DNA from: Mactra quadrangularis
Lineage: Eukaryota; Mollusca; Bivalvia; Venerida; Mactridae
Reading direction: 5' to 3'
DNA length: 64,000 nucleotides
Assembly (NCBI GenBank): GCA_025267735.1
Contig: CM046303.1
Coordinates: forward strand, 46,823,380 to 46,887,379
The notes under the pieces are model-generated. The model was not told the origin of the DNA, searched no databases, and was given only the letters and a program-made list of their open reading frames with translations. Below, piece by piece: positions 20,634 to 33,600 of the stretch (the first letter of the stretch is position 1; each line of letters starts with the position of its first letter). The position numbers and the translations under genes were made by a program.

Positions 20634-20922
20634 TGAACCCGGGTCGATAGCGCAGTTGGTAGCGCGCCGGGATTTGGATACTCGTGCCCGAGGGGGTGCG
20701 GGTTCGAATCCCACCCGGGGAGGTTATACCCTTCCATGAAAATTTGACAATAATGTCGATTTTCCTCCATTGATTAGATAATATGGAGAAGTTTCCGGCC
20801 TTGTGGAAGGGTAGGTGAGTACTGGTTATAGACAATGGTCCAGGAAAGCTAGGTTATGTGCGCTGGACGCCGTGAAATGACCTAAATTGTGTTGATACGG
20901 CGTTAACTCCAATAAATAAATA
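20634..20922 (+). mobile_element. tRNA-SINE family B, duplicate copy
   Basis: Identical to 10863-11151, at the same place in the minisatellite; carried by the segmental duplication. Confidence 0.85.
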
Positions 20923-22086
20923 TGACAACCTATGACCCCTTGATCAGTAGACTTCTGTGCTACTGAGGGAGATATTGACAACCTATGACCCCTCCATCAG
21001 TAGACTTGTGTGTTACTGACTGAGATATTGACAACCTATGACCCCCTTAATCAGTAGACTTGTGTGCTACTGAGGGAGATATTGACAACCTATGACCCCT
21101 TGATCAGTAGACTTGTGTGCTACTGACTGAGATATTGACAACCTATGACCCCTTAATCAGTAGACTTGTGTGCTACTTAGGGAGATATTGACAACCTATG
21201 ACCCCTTGATCAGTAGACTTGTGTGTTACTGACTGAGATATTGACAACCTATGACCCCTTGATCAGTAGACTTGTGTGCTACTGAGGGAGATATTGACAA
21301 CCTATGACCCCTTGATCAGTAGACTTCTGTGCTACTGAGGGAGATATTGACAACCTATGACCCCTCCATCAGTAGACTTGTGTGTTACTGACTGAGATAT
21401 TGACAACCTATGACCATTCAATCAGTAGACTTGTGTGTTACTGACTGAGATATTGACAACCTATGACCATTCAATCAGTAGACTTGTGTGTTACTGACTG
21501 AGATATTGAGAACCTATGACCATTCAATCAGTAGACTTGTGTGTTACTGACTGAGATATTGACAACCTATGACCCCTTGATCAGTAGACTTGTGTGTTAC
21601 TGACTGAGATATTGACAACCTATGACCCCTTGATTAGTAGACTTGTGTGCTACTGACTGAGATATTGACAACCTATGACCCCTTGATCAGTAGACTTGTG
21701 TGCTACTGGCTGAGATATTGACAACCTATGACCCCTTGATCAGTAGACTTGTATCCTACTGACTGAGATAGCTGGGCGGGCTGATCTCTCCTAGTAATCT
21801 GAATTACTAATATTTTCCTATTTTCAGGTACATAAAGGTTACACAGGAAGTCCTGGATGTATTGTATTAAATGAAAAACCTTTGATAGTTCTAGCTGGAG
21901 ATGGTTTTACACATTCTAATTTTGATGGTTGTCTAGAATCAGCTCTAGCTGTACAAAATGTGTTTGCTAAACTATAAAATAATAGATCTCAAGTGACAAT
22001 TTTATACATTTCTTTGTGTAAGTGATTCAATGCCATTTTGTATCTTGTGGTTGGATTTTATACACTGTACTTTATTTAATTTTTTG

Positions 22087-22271
22087 GGGGTAAGTTTTAA
22101 CGCCGTAGCAACACATTATTGGTCATGTCACTCTGGTCAGTAAATCTACTCACCATTCCTGGAAGGGCTAAATCTGTGGATTTAGCTGTTAACCAATTAT
22201 TAGGCATGTAGATCTACTCCAGTCAGTGACTGACAAACTCCCTACATGATTTATAATCATTGGTAGGAGGG
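22087..22271 (-). mobile_element. Truncated SINE family A, duplicate copy
   Basis: Same as 12316-12500 at an offset of 9771, downstream of exon 7'. Confidence 0.75.
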
Positions 22272-22846
22272 GTTGTATAACTTTATTTACGGGTATAATT
22301 TGAGATATTATATTCTTTAATGTCATTATGACCCAGATTATTAAAATTGGATTTTGTAAATTGATAGTTTTTCTTACCTTGATGTTATACAATTGTCAGA
22401 TTCAATTAGAACTCTAACATTAAATCTTTTGGACAAAGCCCTTCTACAGAAATAAGTTCTATTTAATTATATTTTTATGAATGCTTTCACAGGCATCTTA
22501 AAATCAAATTGACGTTAAGCGATTTGAATCCTTTAGAAAGGCCTCTGCTCAAAATATTAATATGTGTGCAAAATTTTATTTCAATTCAATAATTAAATAT
22601 GAATTAAATATTTGCACTACTTAAATGTAGATGGAAATTTAAACAAAGAGACTGCTGGTACCAGCTTTCTTTCAGTCTCTTGACGTTTTGTTTCAATATA
22701 GAGAGTTAGTTGCAAATGCTTTTTTATGATTTACATAATATTAAAATAATTATACATATAAATATGTATATTATATATCATATCAAAATAGATAATCTGT
22801 ATGAACTTTTTTTCTGACAAACTTTCTTCTGACATACCATGAGTAT

Positions 22847-24128
22847 TAGGGCTCTATATTGGTCAAAATGATCGATACGATATTTGTATCCAAACAAAAT
22901 GATTGATATTCGAAATATCATATGATATGATAATATATATGATAATAAATAGAATTAAAAAAACTACAAAACAGTGTTGCTTTATTCATTTATCTTAAAG
23001 TCACTATATGAAGATATTTTCATCAACAATAGACTTGAAAAATGTTTTACAAACACGAAGTTATCAAAATATAAAATGCATTAGCGACACAATAAACAGT
23101 TCAAACCATTCTGCTTTCTAAATTTGAATTTGACAAAGTATCCATTTCTTAAAAAGTGGGGTACTTTTATAAGAGTACACTATATTCATTTTATATGGCT
23201 ATGCTTATGTTTAAATTACCTGATCCAAAATAGTTTCAGAGCTTAAATGATAATTATGTAATTTGGAGAAGAATCTTCTATAACAAGACTTCATCTTAAA
23301 CATACTGTAATCAAACCCATTGTTTTTAAGACTTTTAGTATTGCCAACCAAATTATACTATCGGTTTCGATCTACTTTTACTTTGGTTGACAATAAATAA
23401 CATTAACAATTTTAAGCAATATTTGCATTCAATTAAAAAATCTTGTTCATTAGAGGTGTTTGAAATAGATAAATGTCTATTTTCTATGCAGTCTAAAAAT
23501 AGTGTTACTTTTGATAATGGGGCTTTAATTGTTGAAGCTACATACTACTAAATGCACTGTCTAATTATTATTTTAAATGTTAAAGTCTTCGGCTTCAGCA
23601 TTTTTTAAAGAAATATCATTGTATCCAGTGAGTCTTGGTCTAGATTCGGCAAAAGAAAAAACATACACTTTCAGAACTTCAGCTATTTACATGACACATT
23701 GCTTCTTTACAATCAAGTTTTCTTTTCATAGTCGATCTCTACTGGTTCCTAGAATTGATCTGTATTCTAAATACAAAAGTTGGTTTCCTGACTTATTGAA
23801 AACGCAAGTACATATAAAGGACATTCTAACTGCAACAGTTACTTCCCTTTGATTGAAAAGCACAAAACATGATGTAACTGGACAAGACATATGCATAAAG
23901 GAATGACATATTATGAGATTGTTCGTCCGCAGGTTTGTCAATACTGAATGGGATGCAGTAGAATGTTGATTTGGCAATACAAAATATCAACTGATTAGCA
24001 GGTCATGGATTTTATTTGTATAACCTTCATTTATCGATATTTTGTTCAATATGGAAACATTCAATATATCTATCAAACCTACAAAATCAGTATTGGATAT
24101 ATATATAATATACTGGTGTAGAACCCTA
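22847..24128 (+). mobile_element. 1.28-kb hAT-like element, duplicate copy
   Basis: Same as 13076-14357 with the same atgagtat flanks; present because the whole segment was duplicated. Confidence 0.8.
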
Positions 24129-25800
24129 ATGAGTATAGATGAGCATATTACTGATCAAATTACAAGTGACAGAATGGTTGATTTTAAAATATTTTATTTT
24201 GCATAATAATGCATAGATTCACTAAAAAACAACATGAAATTTGAACAATATGAACAAAAACATACAACACTGTGAATTGACCAATCGGTACATGACATAT
24301 TAATAAGAGGACAAAAACAAGATAATAATCCCTATTGAACGTAAGTTAAAAAGGCTCTACAATTTGATCAGAAAGAGCTGTTACTTTCATGTTAACAATA
24401 GGGAAGGTAAATCTACAACCATATTATGAATTCTACAAAAGTTGGCTTAATCATGTTGAAAGGCACGGTAAAATTGAACATGCAAATTAAATATACAAGT
24501 GTACATGAAAATACATTATACGCTGCACCACAACCTTAAGCAATTACCATAAAACTGAATAGTTTTGATGGCAGAATTTATAATCATCATGAATCTGGAA
24601 GTAGATTATAGATCCCACACATTATTTTGTCCATGTTATTTTTTACACCATTGTATAAGAGAATATATATGCAAGGATTTTTCATAACTTCACATCAACC
24701 TTGCTTTGTCTATATTATATGGCCTTTTGAGACATCTATACTCAATATATTTTTTAATAAATATGAAATGTAAAGAATGTAAATGAACATGTAAGGAAAA
24801 GTAAGGCTTCCAACTAGTCGTTAATCGATTATTCCCGATCATCGGTACAACACTACCATCTATACTCAATAATATATTGAAATAAATATGAAATGTATTA
24901 AAGACTGTAAATGAACACGTAAGGAAAAGTAAGGCACTCAAGTTATGAAACACACAAAAAAATTTGATAAAAAAGTCTGAACATAAAATCTTTGGTGTGA
25001 AAAGTAAACTATCAAAATCAAGTGTAGCAAAAGGGGAACAAACTACAGCAAAAAAAAACACAAAATAGTAAAATGAGTATTATCAAATTGTGCATAAATT
25101 AGAAATATGATGCAATAAGTATACATCTAAATTATAATGATGATTAAGTCACAAATTCGTAATATATAAATAACAAAGTATGGGAGGTGATAGTGGCTAT
25201 TGAAAACCTAAGAACTGGAATGTCCTCATACCCAATATAAGAGTAGAATAGTAATAAGAAACAATACAATCTTAAAATACAGTACCCAAATAATAACTTT
25301 ATATCTGCAAGTTTTGTTGTTTGCCCCCTTCATTGTAAATGTTTTCAGACATAAAATAGTGATGTATAAAGCTCATGTTAAGTTTACATGAGGATGTTAT
25401 GCAAGGTTTACTGGTAACAAAGAGGGTCCTGAGGAAGTACCACTAGTAACAAAGCTAAGTTGAATAACTTGATCTCATCAAACAATTGAAGCCACTGTTT
25501 TAGTTTTCAGACTGGACACTATATTGTAACTATGATACTAACAACATTTTGTCTTAACTATAAATTTTTTATCATACTAAAGGACCATGTCTGTGTCAGT
25601 ATATATAAAATAAAATTAACAAGTTTTGTAATATATAAGAATGCTAAACATTTAAGGCACAACAAGTTTTTTATAATATGGCAATTGAATATGACATCAC
25701 AGATTCAGAAATGGTTTAAAAACCCTTGTGTCAACCAATAGGTAAAGCTATACTAGAAAAACAATTAATATTAGTAATACATTTTAAATATTAACATATA

Positions 25801-27077
25801 CAGTCCATTCGCGTTCGTTCGAAATCGGACGGGACTTCAAAAAATGCTCGAGCGAACGCGATCTCGAGTTAACGTATAACAGATCCGCCATCTTGTTTAT
25901 CTATATTTTTTCTACATCGTGAAATTCACTTTAAAGGCGTCGTCTCATTCGGAACAACCTCGGCGATCTTCTACGCATATAAACCTCGAATAACATAAGG
26001 TGAAAAAGTAGATCTAGGAATTTCGGTTTCTGCGGTAATATAGTCTTAACTACACAGAAATACGACTCGTGAGATATTGTACGAATGAAACGATGTGATA
26101 AAGCGTGAAACAATGTTATTATAAAATGTTGACATAAAAGTGACTATCGCCGGACCTTATAACTTGGTTGTAATCCTTCTACGTCTGATTTCCGAGGTAT
26201 ATCTTCGTAGATGATCGCCGAGGTTGTTCCGAATGGTGTCGTCTCACGCTGTCACAATATTAGATGTTGATGTAGATTTGAGTTTGAATAAAAGACATGT
26301 TATAATTCAATGGTGTTATTTTTCCTAATTTTAAATGTGTTCTTGTTAAGTGCATTTAACATAACATAAAATTGTTCATTTTGTTAAACTTGATGATGTC
26401 AATGTCCTCAATTTTAACCTTTCTTTGTTTTATGTAGAATACATATACATGCACTTTGAAACTCATTTTGTTTTTGCTATCGTCCTTGTTGTGAATAAAA
26501 CTTTACTTATTATGTACGCGATTTATTGTGAAGAATGAGTAATTTTATCTGGAATTAAAATATAAAAAATACGCATTTTGTTCAATCTTGCTTTTATTTA
26601 ACTAACATTTCTCGACGTACGACATACTGTCATAAGGTTCGATTTAATATGCTGTACCAGTACAGGTAGGTAAGATGTAAAATTCTGTTAATTACACGTA
26701 ATGACACGTTTAAATTAAACAAGATTAAACAGATCTTGGCTTCTACATTATCACAGTTTGATTTAATTTGATAAGTTTTCAATGGCGAGTGACACGTCAA
26801 ACAAAAGGCTATTCATCGGATAATGATACCTGGCCGTGAAAGGTGCGAAAATTTTCAAAAATCAATACTTTGAGCCAGCGCGTAATTTTCAAGTGATTTT
26901 ATCATTGACGGGACTCGAAATCCAGCTCGAGTTAACGTAAAATACGAGTCAACGCATTTTGAGTTATCGCATCTTTTTTAAATGAACTTTAGAGTAAATT
27001 CAATCGGGACCAAGATACGATCTCGAGTGAAACCGTAATTACGAGCGAACGCGTTTTGAGCGAACGCGAATGGACTG
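25801..27077 (+). mobile_element. Pogo-like non-autonomous element, complete (1277 bp)
   Basis: Terminal inverted repeats cagtccattcgcgttcg (left) and cgaacgcgaatggactg (right), with TATA on both sides (TA or TATA target duplication). Subterminal regions hold repeated gagcgaacgcg and ctcgagttaacg motifs in inverted arrangement. No transposase ORF. CAGT-type tips with TA duplication fit the pogo/Tc1-mariner group; this is inferred. A 288-bp MITE is nested at 25947-26234. Confidence 0.78.
25947..26234 (+). mobile_element. 288-bp nested MITE, duplicate copy
   Basis: Identical to 16176-16463, with the same imperfect 11-bp flanks, inside the complete pogo-like element. Confidence 0.8.
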
Positions 27078-27549
27078 TATATAAATAGAATTACAAAATA
27101 AAAATAGATAACTAACAATATCTAGAACTTGTATAATTGATCTGGCAGAATTAACAAAACTAGACACCACCATAATGTACTTTTCTACTTGTTCAGAACA
27201 AAAAATACAACATATAGGACTAGTCAAGATCTAGCAGGCTACAGCTTACAACAAAATCTCATTAAATCAGATTATATCAACACCAAACTTCAATACAATC
27301 AGACGGACCCGATATGACACACTTGTCACCCTAATTTTCAAATGTTTATATTTAAATAAAATGTGTGACATCAATTCAAATGTCCATTCATACATAAGTA
27401 TATACATGTATGTTATATGATTTTTAGGAACTTTAAGTGGTGTCATCTTAATGAAATTGGATCATACAAATCAAAATCCATGTCCATTCAAATTTGGTAA
27501 AAATCCTAGGACTATTATGCTTATTTATGAAGAAAATTTAACATCATTT
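27078..27549. other. Noncoding DNA between the duplication and MZB1
   Basis: AT-rich, no gene or repeat recognised. It includes the presumed 3' flank of MZB1 on the minus strand. Confidence 0.5.
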
Positions 27550-27555
27550 TTTATT
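27550..27555 (-). terminator. Probable polyadenylation signal of MZB1
   Basis: Plus-strand tttatt reads AATAAA on the minus strand, 86 bp beyond the MZB1 stop codon at 27641-27643. Confidence 0.55.
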
Positions 27556-27640
27556 TTCTTCATGCATGGGACCAGCAATGTAAATTTGTTTCTATAGTTC
27601 AAAATATATATGAATGAGTTATATAAGCTGGTTCCTGGCT

Positions 27641-30600
27641 TTATAACTCTTCTTTCTTGTTAGTGATTGTTGAGCAGACATCAGTAAGACCAGGATGTAC
27701 ATCACTTTTACATAATAAAGAATGTAAACTGTTATTTTTCTTCATATACTCTTTATATATTCTGTTTTCATCAAATTCTTCTAAATATAAACTACACATA
27801 CTCTTCATTCTATAAATACAAAATGTACATAATATATGGCATGGTTCAACACTAACAGTGTCAACAGCAATCTGATTAAAACCCGATATAAAATTTTACA
27901 CTCGCATACTCGCTAATTTAGATCTGGCCTTTAACAAATGAAGGTCACATTCAGGTGACCTTTTCTCATCATAATATTCATGACAAAATTGTTGTGATAC
28001 GTAACTTGTTTACATCGCCTACGTCACGCAATTTGAAATGAGCCACCCAATTGCAGACTGTGAATAATACTGCTGTTAAATAAGCATGCAAACCTTGGTC
28101 TAAAAATAGAAATTACGAAATCAAAATGTGTTTAATAGTGTTTTGTCTAGATGAAAGCTACGCATTGATTGGTCGACACAAAGTTCATCTCGACGTGACC
28201 TTCCACGGAGACAGTAGAGAGCCTGTACGACAACGCTCTATAGGATATCTGTTTACGGAGAGTGTGTCAACACTGTCCCGGGATTGTTGAGAGGAACTCA
28301 TGCAATTTTAGATTCTAGATTCATTTAGGATCCCTATCAAATTCTTATAATTTTATGAATTTCATGTTTTAATAAAATTTTAACATAATTTGCAACAGCA
28401 AACTGTATCTATATTTATCATTTTTGGAGGAATCACTAATGCTTAGGAGGATCTTTGAATAACTAACAAGGGACTCCTTTGGGATCACGGGTAAAGACTG
28501 TAAGTGAACATGTTTGCACACATATAGATATCAGAAGATTTTTGTAGTACTCATTTACACCTGGGTGGAGTAGAACAATTGTAGGTAAATTTCTTGCTAT
28601 GAAAACTAGTGGGGTTCAAACCAGGAATCTCTCAATCCCTACGCATGTGCTCTACCACTGGACCACTCCTATCTGTCAGCTCTTCATATTGACACAAGAT
28701 GGATTAATACATTATAATCTACTATTACTTGCACAGTGGTTTACTATTATAATGCATATAAATAATTCAGACAATATATGTTGAATACATACCTTGTAGG
28801 CCATCTTCCACCACCAGCCATTATACCTGGTTCATCAGCAGTTTCTAACCCAGGTCCTGATAATCTTTTAACTTTTCTTACTTCTTTAACACCATAACTA
28901 TAACAGTAAACATTCACTACATACACCATAACTATAACATTCACTACATACGGTATAACTTAAATATATTTCATAGAATTGAGATGTCATAGTCAAGGGA
29001 ATTTACACACACAGAGATTTTGTCTACAAACTGAATTTTTTTTTCAATGAATTATTCAGACAGCTATTTCATCACTGATGATCAACAAAAAAAATGGACT
29101 TCAAACCAAAATCATCTTTGGATTGTCACATCACATTAGCAAGTGCGCTAAAGAGCTTGTGATCCTGGATATCTATTAAAAGGAAACACTTAGGTAAGAA
29201 CTGTACATTGACCAAAGAAGAAAGAAGGTCATTTCATGACGATAGGCATAACAAGTGTTACATGATGAGAACTTACATCTACCTCACATTTTAAACTGAC
29301 CATCTTAAAACATTTAATTTAATGGAACCAATATCAGACAATTTGAAGACTTAAATATTTAAGAGATCATGAAACCAGACTAGGAAGGAAGACACACTTT
29401 ATCAACATAGCCATCACAAAAATTGTCAAACTTCTAAGCAGCTCCGACAATATTAAACATGAATATAAATTCACTTACTGTAAGATGCTATGCATGCATA
29501 CTATTTGAATACTAAATATAGCATGCATTTATGAAACCTTGAACACATAATGTAAAATTGTGACGGGTCATTTGTCATAAGGCCACCATCTTTTTTTTTC
29601 TTCGCTCGCCCCATTTTTTCCCAGAAAAAATCTGTAGAACATATGATCAACTTGTTGTGGCCTAAAGTTAAATTTATTTATATAATACAACTAATATAGG
29701 GTTTTAACATACTTCTCTAAGACTTTCCCTTCACATACTTCATCTATAATATCAAACAGTTCTGATTCTGGAATAGTTTTCATTGATTTTCTCTTGTTAT
29801 GAAATGCTTCAAAACCTTGACTTAACTGAAATACACAAAAAAATTGTCAATGATATTTTGTTACACATGTGATGAGAAGGTAAGACTACAGAGTACAGAC
29901 ACTATTCAACATACATGAATTGGCTTTATATTAATTTCAAACTTAAAATAATAAACCTTAACCGCTCAATCCCGAACTTCTACGTGTCTAGACCCCCCTC
30001 TCCAAAATGGCCACCACAGCCTTGAAAAGGGTGTTTTAATAGATTTATTGAATTTCACCAAAGGATAGTTGTTCCCAAATAATGAGCTTTTTTCACCCGC
30101 CTCGCCCATCAAAAGATGTCTCAGGGGGGAAGGGGGATGTTCCCCCTTTGTTGCTGGGGTTTGAAGGGGGCGCAGCGCGTCTCATTGCCAGAAAAAAATC
30201 CAGGTCACTGAGTGCTGAGAAATGGCGCCAAATGCTGATAAGGAAACATGTTTTCAGTCTCTGAACAAGAGCTCCGCTGGGCGGGGCATTATACGCCCGT
30301 GTGCAGTCCATGCTGTGTTCTATCTCATATAAAGTCCCTGTGACCTTGACCAATGACCCCAGGATCTCAGAATAGGTCCCATTCTTAACAGGAGGGCTAT
30401 CCAAAGCAAAGATTTTGAGAACCTAGGTACAGCCATGGTTGATTTATCACCGACACAAAGTTTTCCCATACAAACTTCCAGTGACTTTGACCCTGGGGCC
30501 TCAGAACCAAAAGTTCTCGCCCTTGACCCAAAGAGTATTGATACATAAAATTTGGTGATCTTAGGTAAAGTTGGTTGTTGGACAAGGTTTTTCCTCATGA

Positions 30601-33600
30601 TTTTTCTTTTGACTTTAACCTTTAACACAGGGACCTAAAACCAAAGGGGCATATGCTAGACATTAAGGCTACCCTTAAATAAGATTTGGAAAACCTACAA
30701 TGTAGGTACAATTATTATTGAGTTACTGTCCGGAAAATGTTTCAATATGAATTAAGTCCCTGTGACCTTGACTTTTGTCCCTGGGGTTTCCAAATCAAAA
30801 GAGAACATCAAATACCAAAGAGCTATCAACACATTACATCTTGACAAATGGGCTGATCCACATAAAATTTGGTTAACCTAGGTACAATCATTGTTTAGTT
30901 ATTGTCCGAACAAGGATTGTCCATATGATGCCCCTGTGACCTAGATCTTTGACCCAGTTTTGACCCAAAACCAATTGGGAACATCCTTAACACATGGGCT
31001 ACCCTCACATAAAATTTGGTGAACTAAATTCATTTTACTTATCAAATATAGCATTATTTCCATGGTCTGCCATTTTGACTTTGTTAACATATTGATTGAA
31101 CATTTGAAGTCTCTGCTTGGTAATTTGATATCTTCTGGATGATGGTTTAAACTTGACCCAGGGGCCCCAAAATCAATAGGGAACATCCTTGACACATGGG
31201 CTACTCTCACATGAAATTTGGTGAACTTAAGTGCAGTCATTGTTGATTTACTACACATACAATGTTTTTCAATATGATGCCCCTGTGACCTTGACCTTTG
31301 ACCCAGGGGCCCTAAAACCAATAGGACATAACCATGACACATGGGCTACTCTCCTAAAAAAATTTAGTGAACCTATGTAAATTGGTTGTTCAGTTATTGT
31401 CTGGGGACAAGGTTTTTCCATATGATGCCTCTGTGACCTTGACCTTTGGGTCTGGGGCCCCAAAACCTATTGGGAACATCCTTAACACAAGGGCTACATT
31501 CACATAAAATTTTGTGAATCAAGGTACAGTAGTTAATGAGTTATTGCCCAAACAAGGATTTTCAATATGATGCCCCTGTGACCTTGACCTTTGACCCAGG
31601 AGCTCTAAAACCAATAGGGCATAACCTTTACCCAAGGGCTACCCTCACATAAAATTTGGAGAACCAAGGTACATTGGTGGTTCAGTTATTGTCTGGACAA
31701 GAGTTTCATTGTTTGCCATTTTGACTTTATAAACATATTGATAGAACATATGAAGTCACTGCTTGGTAATTTGATATCTTCTGGTTGAAGGTTTATACTT
31801 GACCCTGTTTCCCCAAAACTGATAAGGCACATCCTTGACACATGGTCTACTGTCACATGAAATTAGGTGAACTAAGGTACAGTCATTGTTGAGTAATTAC
31901 CCAGACAATGTTTTTCAATGTGATGCCCCTGTGACCTTGACCTTTGACAAAGGCGCCCCAAAACCAATAGGGCATAACCTTGACACATGGGCTACTTTCA
32001 TTTAAAATTTAGTGAACCTAGGTACATTGGTTGTTCAGTTATTGTCTGGACAAGGTTTTTCCATATGATCCCTCTGTGACCTTGACCTTTGGGTCTGGGG
32101 CCCAAAAACCTATTGGGAACATCCTTGACACAAGGGCTACCTTCACATACAATTTTGTGAACCTAGGTACAGTAGTTGATGAGTTATTGCCCAAACAAGG
32201 ATTTTCAATATGATGCCTCTGTGACCTTGACCTTTGACCCAGGAGCCCCAAAACCAGTAGGGCATAACCTTTACCCAAGGGCTACCATCACATAAAATTT
32301 GGAGAACCAAGGTACATTGGTGGTTCAGTTATTGTCTGGACAAGTGTTTCATTGTTTGCCGTTTTGACTTTATAAACATATTGATAGAACATTTGAAGTC
32401 ACAGCTTGGTAATTTGATATCTTCTGGTTTAAAATTTAAACTTAACCCTGTTTTCCCAAAACTGATAAGGTACATCCTTGACACATGGGCTACTCTCACA
32501 TGAAATTTGGTGAACTTTGGCACAATCATTGTTGAGTAATTATCCAGACAATGTTTTTCAATATGATGCCCCTGTGACCTTGACCTTTGACCAAGGTGCC
32601 CCAAAACCAATAGGGCATAACCTTGACACATGGGCTACTTTCACGCCAAATTTAGTGAACCTAGGTACATTGGTTGTTCAGTTATTGTCTGGACAAGGTT
32701 TTTCCATATGATCCCTCTGTGACCTTGACCTTTGGGTCTGGGGCCCAAAAACCTATTGGGAACATCCTTGACACAAGGGCTACCTTCACATAAAATTTTG
32801 TGAACCTAGGTACAGTAGTTGATGAGTTATTGTCCAAACAAGGATTTTCAATATGATGCCTCTGTGACCTTGACCTTTGACCCAGGAACCCCAAAACCAA
32901 TAGGGCATAACCTTTACCCTAGGGCTACCCTCACATAAAATTTGGAGAACCTAGGTACATTGGTGGTTCAGTTATTGTCTGGACAAGTGTTTCATTGTTT
33001 GCCGTTTTGACTTTATAAACATATTGATAGAACATTTGAAGTCACAGCTTGGTAATTTGATATCTTCTGGTTTAAGATTTAAACTTAACCCTGTTTTCCC
33101 AAAACTGATATGGTACATCCTTGACACATGGGCTACTCTCACATGAAATTTGGTGAACCTAGGTACAGTCATTAGTGAGTTATTACCCGGACAATGTTTT
33201 TCAATTTGATGCCACTGTGACCTTGACCTTTGACCCAGGGGCCCCAAAATCAATAGTGCATATCCTTGACACATGGGCTACTCTCACATGAAATTTGGTG
33301 AACCTAGGTACATTGGTGTTTCATTTATTGTCCGGACAAAGTTTTTCCATATAATGCCCCTGTGACCTTGACCTTTGAACCTGGGGCCCCATAAACCTAT
33401 AGGGCGCATCTTTGACACATGGGCTACTCTTACATAAAATTTGGTGAACCTAGGTACAGGCGTTGTTGAGTTATGGTCCGGACAAGGTTTTTCAATTTGA
33501 TGTCCCTGTGACCTTGACCTTTGACCCAGGGGCCCCAAAACCGATTGGGAACATCCTTGACACATGGGCTTCTCACACATAAAATTTGGTGATCCTAGGT

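Larger units (their letters stand above)
19397..21780 (+). repeat. 53-bp SINE-derived minisatellite, duplicate
   Basis: Unit-for-unit copy of 9626-12009 at an offset of 9771, including the two SINE insertions. The only substitution I find after about 19445 within the array is C to G at 21510 (gatattgag). A tandem array with the same internal unit order in both copies implies very recent copying, conversion or an assembly effect. Confidence 0.93.
18017..21977 (+). pseudogene. Orphan RNLS exons 5-7 (partial duplicate of renalase)
   Basis: Exon 5' 18017-18187, exon 6' 18766-18941 and exon 7' 21828-21977, each with the same splice signals as the parent exons and no frameshift or premature stop. 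Exon 5' carries two amino-acid changes (K to Q after SKGI; G to D in FYNPGVV) and two silent ones. Exons 6' and 7' are identical to the parent. There are no exons 1-4 between the copies, so it cannot make renalase alone. It could only be used if RNLS exon 4 (ending 7074) spliced over the first set, giving an alternative 3' end with a nearly unchanged protein. Its intact frame means young age, conversion or occasional use; assembly error is not excluded. Confidence 0.82.
17466..26270 (+). repeat. Segmental tandem duplication, copy 2
   Basis: Second copy of 7456-16499 in direct orientation. It lacks the left part of the hAT MITE, lacks the 270-bp insertion at exon 6, and has small indels up to about 19440 (for example a gained gcaagctctacttgcttttg near 19267). 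From about 19445 to 26270 it is nearly identical to copy 1 at an offset of 9771. Confidence 0.95.

Noticed and set aside
7456..26270. Simple haplotig artefact as the sole explanation of the duplication
   Set aside because: Not excluded, but two alleles joined in tandem should each carry complete hAT and pogo-like elements, whereas here each copy lacks the part expected from a true tandem event.
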